From the NCBI RefSeq assembly GCF_037176765.1, contig NC_090026.1, positions 134,065,252-134,129,251 on the forward strand: 64,000 nucleotides of DNA, written 5' to 3'. Below are positions 55,535-64,000 of this stretch, in pieces (the stretch's first letter is position 1; each line of letters opens with the position of its first letter). Below the pieces are notes generated by a model. The model had not been told where the DNA came from. It did no database searches and saw only the letters and a list, made by a program, of their open reading frames with translations. The stretch comes from Anolis sagrei (taxonomy: Eukaryota > Chordata > Lepidosauria > Squamata > Anolidae). A program made the position numbers and the translations under genes.

Positions 55535-55725
55535 AGTGGGTTGTTGTAGGCTATATGGCCATGTTCTAGAGGCATTCTCTCCTGACGTTTCGCCTCCTAA
55601 GGATGCTTGCCATAGATGCAGGCGAAACGTCAGGAGAGAATGCCTCTAGAACATGGCCATATAGCCCGAAAAAACCTACAACAACCCAGTGATTCTGGCC
55701 ATGAAAGCCTTCGACAATACATTTC
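55535..55725. mobile_element. Penelope-like termini, inverted pair
   Basis: Left arm GGTTGTTGTAGGCTATATGG, right arm CATATAGCCCGAAAAAACC, meeting near 55597. Confidence 0.8.
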
Positions 55726-55789
55726 CTAAGTGCCTAGGACTGTGTAATGTATTGGCGAATGATGCATGCAGATCCCAGTAATGTGGTCC

Positions 55790-56520
55790 TTTTTGCAGCT
55801 GTCAGATAGTAATTTTTTCAGTGCAGATTGTGCTTAAGTTCAGGCCAAGGTCTTTAGGCACTGCACCCAGTGTACCCATCACCACTGGGACCCCCTTGAC
55901 TGGCTTTGCAGTTCGATCTTTAAATCCTCATATTGAATCAGCTTTTGCAGTTGTTTCTCTTCAATCCTGCTGTCATCGACAATCCATACTTTGCTTTTTA
56001 ACATAATTGTGAGGTCAGGAGTATTGTGCTCCAAAATTCTATCTGTCTGAATTCGGAAGTCCCAGAGGAGTTTGGCGTGTTCATTTTCTGTAACTTGTGA
56101 TCCCACCCGTTCTTTGTCGCAGGCAGATGGTATTTGTGGCACAAGTTCCAATGAATCACCTGAGCAAGGGTGTTGTGCCTCTGCTTGTAGTCTGTCTGCA
56201 GCACAATCTTCTTGCAGCAGCTGGGGATGGGATGTATTGTTTCACCTGCTTCCTCGCAGAGTCTACACTTGGGATCTGTCGTTGACTTTTCAATCCTGGC
56301 CTTGATGGTCTTGGTTAGAATGCCTTGTTGTTGGGCTGCCAGAATCAGGCCCTCCTTTGTCTCCTTTTTCAGAGCTCCATTTGTGAGCCACAGCCATGTT
56401 TCTTCTTTGTCCATTTGGCTCTCAATTTTCCCCAGGATCTGTCCATGGAGAGAGAGCCTTCTTTGGCCAGTTTTCTCTTCTGCTCTGGATTATGTTTATT
56501 ACGGTATTCCCTCTTAGCAT
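55790..56520 (-). mobile_element. R2/R4-type LINE, C-terminal region
   Basis: Zinc-knuckle CRLCEEAGETIHPIPSCC followed by NTPDLTIMLKSKVWIVDDS, resembling the restriction-like endonuclease motif (PD...D) of R2/R4-clade elements. The frame is interrupted between the two parts. RT region not present. Confidence 0.6.
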
Positions 56521-56529
56521 TTGAAGCAG

Positions 56530-56571
<42 letters not shown>

Positions 56572-56574
56572 TAC

Positions 56575-56805
56575 CCATTAGGTATTAGGCAAAAGCAGGC
56601 CCACACTTTCCATTGAAATACTAATAAGTTTATATTTTAATTATTGTATTGTTTTAAGTATTTTTTGCACTCCAAATAAGACATGTGCAGTGTTGTTGTT
56701 GTTTTTCAAATTCATGTTTTTTATCAAATTATAATCCATCCCACTAACAGTTTGAGGGACTGTGACCTGGCCCTCGGTTTAAAACGTTTGAGGATCCCTG
56801 GCTTA
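56575..56805. mobile_element. hAT fragment, right half of the 42279 family
   Basis: AAAGCAGGCCCACACTTTCC to CAGTTTGAGGGACTGTGACC. Preceded by (ATT)n at 56529-56572. Confidence 0.75.
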
Positions 56806-57330
56806 GGTGGTCATCTCTGGGCACACTTCGTGACGTCCCTTTTGCTCTCATTCTTTTCTGTGGGACTTCTGCGGTGCTTTATCAAATCAGGAAACAGCCA
56901 GTATCACCTTATTTTCAGGGAAACGGTTCCAAAGCACACAATTTCAAGGTTGCCAAATGAGGGGAGAACAATGCCTCCACAGTCGTCAAAGGCTCTGGGG
57001 TGGACGCAGCTGGAGTCCAGATGGAGCAAAGAAGAAGAGAATGGGACAGAAGGAGGAGAAGCAAGGTCTGCAGCCTTTCTCTGCATCTGTGTGGAACAAG
57101 CTGTGGTCCTGACATTGGAGCTCCTGCCTTCACCCTTCAACCTTCAGCTTCTTTTCAGGAACTGAGCCGCTCGCTCGCTGCATTTGAACTGCAAAGCAAG
57201 CACAGTTCCCACCAGAATGGTGCAAAACAGTGCAAATAAACAAACCCCTCTGGAGCATTAAACATTTCCCAGCCAGGCCTCTCCCATAGTGACCTAGTGA
57301 TCAAACAGGGATTGCCCCAACTCTATTCTC
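56806..57330. other. Intergenic, nothing recognised
   Basis: Non-repetitive in appearance with short open frames on both strands and no domain match. Confidence 0.45.
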
Positions 57331-57630
57331 CATCTTCATCGCTATGATACTTCACCTTGTTGGCGGGAAGCTTCCCACCGGAATGGAAATCATCTATTGG
57401 ACAGATGGCAAGCTGTTTAACCCCAGCAGACTAAAAGCCAAAAGCAAGGTCACAACAACATCTGTTATAGAACTCCAGTATGCTGATGACAACATCATCT
57501 ATGCGCATTCAGAAGAAGACCTACAAGCCACTCTAAACACCTTTGTGTCCTGGCATTGAACGTTTGCCATATATATACTGTGCTCCGCCCTGAGTCCCCT
57601 TTGGAGTGAGAAGGGCAGAATATAAATGTT

Positions 57631-57662
<32 letters not shown>

Positions 57663-57960
57663 GAAGCATACGAGAAGCTCGGCTTGTCACTGAACATCGA
57701 GAAAACCAAAGTGCTGTTCCAGCAGTCACCAGCCAACCCCTCTCCAATGCCAGAGATACAGCTGAATGGTGTCACATTAGAAAATGTGGACCATTTCCGC
57801 TCCCTTGGCAGCCACCTCTCCACCAAGGTCAACATTGACACTGAAATACAACACCGCCTGAGCAGCATTTTTCCAAATGAAGCAGAGAGTGTTTGAGGAC
57901 TGGGACATCTGTAGGGAGACCAAGGCGCTTGTTGATAAAGCTATTGTCCTCCCAACCCTG
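57331..57960 (+). mobile_element. LINE RT fragment (YADD), same family as 7590
   Basis: LQYADDNIIYAHSEEDLQAT carries the RT catalytic YADD; after a nested SINE-type tail (57555-57662) it goes on as KLGLSLNIEKTKVLFQQSP and DHFRSLGSHLSTKVNIDTEI. Confidence 0.75.
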
Positions 57961-58060
57961 CTATGTGCCTACAGCCGCACCTTCATTCCATTTAAGGAAA
58001 GCATAGGATAGGAAGAAAGGCACTCTTGAGACCAAGTTAGAAAAATATATCCTCTCCAGT

Positions 58061-58066
58061 TTTATT
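58061..58066 (-). terminator. CIB3: CIB3 poly(A) signal AATAAA
   Basis: AATAAA on the - strand about 300 bases past the CIB3 stop. The intervening sequence is GC-rich and not repeat-like, as expected for a short 3' UTR. Confidence 0.6.
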
Positions 58067-58363
58067 CTGGTGACTAAGAACGTTGCAGGAAGAGACCCGG
58101 CATGGTCTGGTAGGCCTTGTGTTTGGAGCCTGCAGAGCAGGTGGGTGGGTGGGTGGGGGGGTCTGCTCTGCAATGAGACGGAGGCTGCCCATCGCTTGGG
58201 GCCCGGGATCCAGGGTGGGAAGGCTTGCTCTGGGTGTCCCCTTCAGCCCCTTCTTCCACCCCAGACCGGGAAGCAGCAACAGCAGCGTGGTCATTGTTGA
58301 GGAGAGGGGTGCCCACCTCCCAGAAGACCTCAGGGAAAGGCAGCAGAAGAATCGGGACATGGC

Positions 58364-60893
58364 TCAGATCCTGATATGGAAAGTGCTGTCAAAAAGAAAG
58401 ATATGACAATTACATGTGAGCATTTGCAGCCAATTGTCAGGCAAGCAAGGATCAATAAGAACAAGAATGACCAGGTGCTCAACGTCACGGTTGCCCAGAA
58501 TATTCTGCAGGCAATCTATATCAATAAAAATGTCATGTTGGTTTGTGGGATTAACATAACTCAAAAACGACTGGACGAAGTAAGACCAATTTGGACACAA
58601 TACACCTAACAGGCCGACGAGTGACCATCACTCATAAAAACACAACAGAAGAGACTTAAAAAGCCAAAACAGAAAAACAAAAAATGCATTACAATGCATG
58701 CACAAAACCACATATATACACAAACACACAAATGTATACACACACATATACACATATAACACACACAATTCACATATACACAGACTGGGCCACAGCAACG
58801 CGTGGCAGGGGACAGCTAGTTTAGTATAAGGAGGAAATGGCTGAAAGGCCAGGCAGGTCAAGGCAGCCAGACAGCGAGGCAACCATGAGCGGTGCACAGC
58901 CCGTGCAGGACAAGCCAGGGAATCATAGAATCATAGTTGGAATACATCACATGGGCTATCCGATCCAACCTGCTTCTGCCAGGCAGGAAAAGCACAACCA
59001 AAGCCCTCCCAACTGCAAGACTGTAGGATCTATATAGTAATATTAAATAAGCACTCACAAGTCGTTTTTGCTTTGAAATGGATATATTGCTTGTATCTCT
59101 GCAGCAAAGAAAGACACTGCTGACTTTTTCCCACCACCACTTCCTTTTATACACCTTTCCTGCCCAACTCCCCCTCTTCTCAGTTTCCTTATGAGAACTT
59201 GTTGCTTCACAAGTTCCATAACTTGTCAATCTAGGACTCTCTGGACCCTCCTCCTCCTCCTCCTCCTCCTCCATTGGAGCGGGCCTTCCAGCCCAGAAGA
59301 GAGTTCCCTGGCCTCTCTTACCTGAGGAAGTCCGGGGCTCGGATAATCATGTGCTGGAAATCTTCCAGGGACAGTTTGCCGTCGTTGTCCAGGTCGGCTT
59401 CATCGATCACCTTGTTGCACACCAGGCACACCTCCTCGGGTGTCAGTTCTTTGCGTGTCAGCTTGTTCACAGTTTTCTCCAAGTCAAGTTTGCAAATGTA
59501 GTCGTCGTTGTTGAAGTCTGCTGGGGAAAAGAGTCACTGGGGCCCTGAGGGGTGGTCAAGGGGCGCTGGGCTTCTTCTGGCCTCATCTTTGTGACTCACT
59601 CTCCAGCACATCTCCTTTCCCCAATGTGGACTCCTAATGCCCAAGCGACGCAGGTAGCCCCTCACCTGCCTGGCTACTCTGGGCTCTCCAAACAGGATGG
59701 ATTCCACTCCACACACAAAAGTGGCCCTGAGAACTCCCTCCCTCAGCAACAGAGATTGCCAGGCATCGGAGGCCCCTGGTGACCCCAAGATGCACTGTGA
59801 CCCCACCTCAGAGCCCAAGTAGGGGGGCACTTGTGGGGAAAGCCTGGCTGGCATGCTGTTCCTAGAGCAATGGTTCTCAACCTTAATACAGTTCTATATG
59901 TTGTGCTGACCCCCAACCATGAAATTATTTTAGTTGCTACTTCATAACTGCAATTTTGTTACTGTTAGGAATCATCATGTAAATAACTGATATGTCAGAT
60001 GTATTTTAATTCAGTGGATCAAATTTGGCACAAATACCCGATACGCCCACATTTGAATACTGGTGGAGTGGGGTGGAGGGACTGATTTTGTCATTTGGGA
60101 GTTGTAGTTGGTGGGATTTATAGTTCACCTACAATCAAAGAGCATTCTGAACTCCACCAGGAATGGAATTGAACCAAATTTGGCACACAGGACTCCCATG
60201 CCCAACAGAAAATATTGGAAGGGTTTGGTGGGCATTGACCTTGAGTTTTGGAGTTGTAGTTCACCTACATCCAGAGAGCACTGTGGACTCAAACAATAAT
60301 AGATCTGGACCAAACTTCACACAAATACTCAGTATGCCCAAATGTGAACACTGGTGGAGTTTGGGGAAATTAAAGCTTAGTATTTGGGAGTTGTAGTTGC
60401 TGAGATTTATAGTTCACCTACAATCAAAGAGTCCCTTGAACCCCACCAACGATAGAATTGGTCCAAACTTCCAACACAGAACCCCCATGACCAACAGAAT
60501 GTACTGGAGGGATTTGGGATGAATTGACAGTGATTTAGGGGAGATGTAGTTCACCTTCCACCCTTATGATGGGTCTTTGGAGACCCCTCTGACACCCCCT
60601 CGCCCCCCCCCCCAGGGGTCCCGACCCCCAGGTTGAGAAACGCTGTCCTAGAGGAAGGGGCTTGGTCACCCCATGGCCTGCTGGGCTCCTCCCACGACCC
60701 CCTTCCCGCTCCCTCCTCAGCCAGGACACCCCCAAGGAGACTCACCATAGATTTTGAAGGCATAGTAGGCCTTGAGGTCACGAGGGGCCATTTCGCTCAT
60801 CACTGAGAACATGTCCAAGAAGTCGTCTAAGGTCATGTTTCCCTCGCCATCCTCAGAAAACACCTCAGCGATCCGTTGGCGGAAGGGGTTGTC
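58364..60893 (-). CDS. CIB3: CIB3, calcium and integrin-binding family member 3; last three coding exons
   Basis: EF-hand protein; CIB2 and CIB3 are known auxiliary subunits of the TMC1/2 mechanotransduction channel of hair cells. Exons on the - strand: 60893-60746, 59517-59322, 58385-58364, with matching phases and AG/GT borders. The first encodes [16 protein letters not shown] through [17 protein letters not shown]. The second carries two calcium loops: [14 protein letters not shown] (acidic at 1, 5 and 12) and [12 protein letters not shown] (canonical). The last gives the family C-terminus STFHIRI and a TGA stop. [23 protein letters not shown] and NNDDYIC fit CIB3 better than CIB2. The myristoylated N-terminal exons (MGNKQT type) were not found and are presumably past the right edge. 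The second exon has a CAGCAG tandem acceptor. The nearest - strand neighbour is SUSD2, about 10.7 kb away. Confidence 0.93.
58410..58822 (-). repeat. Unclassified interspersed repeat (copy 2)
   Basis: Reverse copy of 29912-30245, in the last intron of CIB3. Confidence 0.6.
59024..59230. mobile_element. LTR-like repeat (copy 2)
   Basis: Matches 19036-19373; has the same TATAAAA box on the - strand. Truncated at a (CCT)n tract. Confidence 0.4.
59868..60645. mobile_element. hAT element with SPIN/Charlie-like left end
   Basis: Starts CAATGGTTCTCAACCTTAAT and ends GGTTGAGAAACGCTG; the 8-bp duplication TCCTAGAG lies at 59860-59867 and 60646-60653. The left 150 bp (GACCCCCAACCATGAAATTA, TTGCTACTTCATAACTG) closely resemble the SPIN/OposCharlie consensus as I recall it. 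In a CIB3 intron. Confidence 0.8.
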
Positions 60894-60989
60894 CTGAGAA
60901 AAGAGGAGGTGAGTAGGAACCAGCCCCCTCCCCACACATCGGCCTTCTCCAGGGCTGGGGAGTCCTTTCTGAAGAAGACATTTGCTGCA

Positions 60990-62055
60990 AGTGTGCAAGT
61001 CCTGCTTGATGCTCTGCGCATGAAGAAGGCCACTTGTGACCTCGGGTGGCACCAGAGCAAGAAGACTGGTAGAATGTCCGTCCCGTCCCCCCCCCCCCAA
61101 ACTTCCCACAGTGGTTTCCCTATAATACCCCCAGGCTTAGAAAGTGCCAAGTCCATTGTGGAACAACCAAACCAATGAGTTGCTGTGGCAGAGCTGGAAT
61201 CAGAAGATGAAGAGTGACTTGAGTGAGGCCTCCTCTGCTTCTGGCTAAGGACACTGAGGGAGGACCTCCCAGCGGCATCCTGTTTGTGAATTGTGGTGCT
61301 CTAAGGTGGGTGTATCACAGCTCACTTGTTTGGTTGTTGCTGTGGCTGGGGTTCCTACTGATTGTGCAATGGCCAAATTCTTCTCCCTGCCCCCTCCCAA
61401 CATCGCCATATCTTGGATGGAGAGCAGAGGAGCTTCAGTGAGGAGGCATCTGCTGTCTCCCTGTAAAGGGTCACCAAGCAGTGACATTGAGTGCAGGGTC
61501 TTGTCAGGGTCTGCAGTACGGACGAAGAGGTGTCAGCCCAGCATCTGAGTCAGTAGCAAGCGGGGAACGACCACGGTTGTGGCCTGACATTGAGGAAGCT
61601 CCCCCTGCAGTGGAGGACCAAGCCGGGGGGGGGGGGGGGGAGTCCTGAGCTAACTTGGGGTCAGGAGAGCAATGAGTCAAGTGAAGTATCTCCAAAAAAC
61701 TGCAACTGAGGACTCCTGCTATTCAACCGTGCAGATCCACCTGGCTGTCACAGAGAAGGGCCAACAGGTGAGAGCCTTTGTGCTGAGTGGCCATTTGGAT
61801 GGGGCCTTTTGCTGGAAGCAATGTTTGGAACCTGCTAGTACAGCTTGGGCCTCTGTCTGGTGACCTCAGGTGTATCTTCGTGTTTGGAACCTTGACTTTG
61901 GAACTTTGGATGACCCATAGACTTGGATGATTGGACGAGGAAATAATTATTGACTACGACTTCTGAAATGTCCTTCGCTGCATTAATCGGCGTTGGCTTG
62001 GACTCCGGAGTGGCTGGCAATGAGAGCTGTGAGTGGCTGTTTATATTTAGAAATG
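60990..62055. other. CIB3 intron, nothing recognised
   Basis: Searched on the - strand for the YQDCTFF and MPELK exons of CIB3 without success. Only unclassified sequence and G runs. Confidence 0.5.
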
Positions 62056-62061
62056 CTGGGC

Positions 62062-62890
62062 ATAGAATCCTAGTATCCTAGAGTTGGAAGAGCCCTAGTG
62101 GGCCATCCAGTCCAACCCCATAATGCCTACCTCACACTGTGAGGCTGAGACCTTTCTCCCACTGAGGTTTTCCTCAGACCGACAGATACTAAGCTACAGT
62201 CACACCTGCTTATATAGAACTGCAGCTTTTCATAGAATCCTAGAGTTGGAAGAGATCCAATCCAACCCCATAATGCCTACCTCACAGTGTGAGGCCTTCT
62301 CACAGACTGAGACCTTTCTCCCACTGAGGTTTACCTCAGACTGACAGCTCCTAAGCTACAGCACATCTGCTTATATAGAACTGCAGCTTTTCATAGAATC
62401 CTAGAGTTGGAAGAGATGCAATCCAACCCCATAATGCCTACCTCACACTGTTAGGCCTTCTCACAGACTGAGACCTTTCTCCCACTGAGGTTTTTCTCAG
62501 ACCGACAGATACTAAGCTACAGGCACACCTGTTTATATAGAACTGCAGCTTTTCATAGAATCCTAGAGTTGGAAGAGATCCAATCCAACCCCATAATGCC
62601 TACCTCACACTGTGAGGCCTTCTCGCAGACTGAGACCTTTCTCCCACTGAGGTTTACCTCATACCGACAGCTACTAAGTTACAGGCAACCTTGCTTATAT
62701 AGAACTGCAGCTTTTCATAGAATCCTAGAAGAGTTGGGAGAGACCTGGTGGACCATCCAGTCCAACCCCATAATGCCTGCCTCACACTGTGAGGCCTTCT
62801 CACAGACTGAGACCTTTCTCCCACTGAGGTTTACCTCAGACTGAGAGCTACTAACCTACAGGCACACCTGCTTATATAGAACAGCAGCTT
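62062..62890. repeat. Tandem repeat of about 165 bp, five copies
   Basis: Copies start near 62062, 62231, 62392, 62555 and 62715 with CATAGAATCCTAGAGTTGGA, which is the CR1 3' terminal motif reversed, followed by a unit-specific part (CCCACTGAGGTTTACCTCAG). Confidence 0.88.
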
Positions 62891-63270
62891 TTCATAGAAT
62901 CCTAGAGTTGGAAGAGACCTGGTGGGCCATCCAGTCCAACCTCATTCTGCCAAGAAGCAGGACAATTGCATTGAAAGCACCCCCGACAGATGGTCATCCT
63001 ACCTCTGCTTCAAAGCCTTCAAAGAAGAAGCCTCCACCACACTCCGGGGCAGAGAGTTCCACTGCTGAACAGCTCTCACAGTCAGGAAGTTCTTCTGAAT
63101 GTTCAGGAGGACTCTCCTTTTATGTTTGAAGCCATTTCTCCATTGTGTCCTAGTCTCCAAGGCAGCAGAAAACAAGCTTGCTCCCTCCTCCCTGTGACTT
63201 CCCTGGTCTCACATATGTATACATGGCCTTCATCCTGTCTCCTCTCAGCCTTCTCTTTAATCAGAGCTAG
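62885..63270 (-). mobile_element. CR1 LINE, 3' end
   Basis: CR1 3' UTR and RT tail on the - strand, directly abutting the tandem repeat. Confidence 0.88.
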
Positions 63271-64000
63271 GACAGGTCCTCCAGAAACTCTTCCAAGGCC
63301 ACACACAGTCAAGGAAATAGCCAAAGACCACTGCTACTCAGACCACTGAGGCAAGATAACCTCTTCCCACCCCCCACCCCCATCCTGCAAACGCCAGCTC
63401 TGTGCCTCAGAAGTGAAGTCTTGATAGCCCTCATGATGGGAAAGATCAGTAGAAGGTTCAGAAAGTGTGCAGGGTAGCCAATGAGTCCTGCTCTCCGCTT
63501 GCCCTGACCTCATCTTTGAGATTTAGAGTGATGCTCTCAGGGTCCCGCCTCTTCCCTAGATTCCAGCCCCATTTTTGGAATTGTCCATGTCCTCTGTTCT
63601 CTCAGAAGAAGCCCGGCCTTGCCAGAGGAAGCCTCCTCTCTCTTAAAGAAGAACGCTCATTGTAACTTCAGCTGCTGGGTTGGCTCCTTCAGAGTGGCAT
63701 CTCCTGGTTCCTCTGGAGAGGCTGTGGCTCTGCCAGCCTAGGCCTCCTCCTCTTTTCAGCCCTTCCTGTGGCCCTCACCCCCCACATCTCCTTTTCTTCC
63801 TCAGCCAGGTAACACCAGGGTCAGCAAAGGGACCCACAGAACAGAGGCCTCTCTCTCTCCACCAGCTGGGAGGCGGCTGACCTGACTGGAGCCCTTCTTG
63901 CTTCCCTTCCAGGCTTCCCACTGTTCCTGGCTCTGCCTCTGGGCCCCTGGAAGAGGTTCAGGAAGGCTGTGGCTTCTAGGAGTACCTTGCCAGCGCCCAT
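63271..64000. other. Probable CIB3 intron, nothing recognised
   Basis: GC-moderate sequence with pyrimidine tracts. No CIB3 N-terminal exon could be supported. Confidence 0.45.

Noticed and set aside
60746-60893. CIB2 instead of CIB3
   Set aside because: [13 protein letters not shown] and [17 protein letters not shown] are CIB3-like; CIB2 has FKERIVAAFSEDG and CESAPRELKANYAF.
63984-64000. ATGGGCGCTGGCAAG on the - strand at the window edge as CIB3 exon 1
   Set aside because: It encodes only MGAGK before a possible donor, does not match the MGNKQT start of CIB3, and the intermediate CIB3 exons were not found between it and 60893.

Overview
The window is vertebrate nuclear DNA, most likely from a squamate and probably iguanian lizard. 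It carries three intron-split host genes whose exons match amniote orthologues, inside a squamate mix of repeats: BovB and CR1 LINEs, R2/R4-type and other LINEs, tRNA-derived SINEs, Penelope-like elements and many short hAT transposons with 8-bp target duplications. The species call is an inference from that mix. The exon regions are GC- and CpG-rich with long G/C homopolymers. Gene layout: SMARCD3 (BAF60C, chromatin remodelling) runs on the + strand from its second coding exon at 5412 to the stop at 16233, with a poly(A) signal at 17578. SUSD2 (a membrane-associated protein with SMB, AMOP, VWD and sushi domains) lies tail to tail with it on the - strand, 14 coding exons from 47669 down to 18135, poly(A) signal at 17988. 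CIB3 (EF-hand protein of the TMC mechanotransduction complex) is on the - strand; its last three coding exons are at 60893-58364 and the start of the gene is beyond the right edge. I see no shared pathway among the three genes; they are neighbours only. Region by region: 1-5411 is probably SMARCD3 intron 1 (CR1, BovB, a higher-order minisatellite). 5412-17600 is SMARCD3. 17600-18134 is the convergent intergenic gap with one orphan C2H2 zinc finger. 18135-47669 is SUSD2, with large repeat-filled introns. 47670-48300 is its CpG-rich upstream region with a GGAA microsatellite. 48300-58040 is intergenic repeats. 58040-64000 is CIB3 3' exons and introns. The most unusual object is a 5.2-kb element in SUSD2 intron 9 (23318-28530): hAT-like ends and 8-bp target duplication, about 250-bp inverted arms, and 39 almost identical 105-bp units. 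Each unit can form a hairpin and holds 10 CpGs. Because 105 is divisible by 3, five of six frames stay open across the whole array, so the giant ORFs there are artefacts of the repeat. SUSD2 is also odd: two tandem repeat blocks contain copies of its exon edges, one sushi-exon start is duplicated as a pseudo-exon, two coding G-runs look one base too long, and the last exon ends in a short hydrophobic tail that looks like a GPI signal instead of the mammalian transmembrane helix plus cytoplasmic tail.
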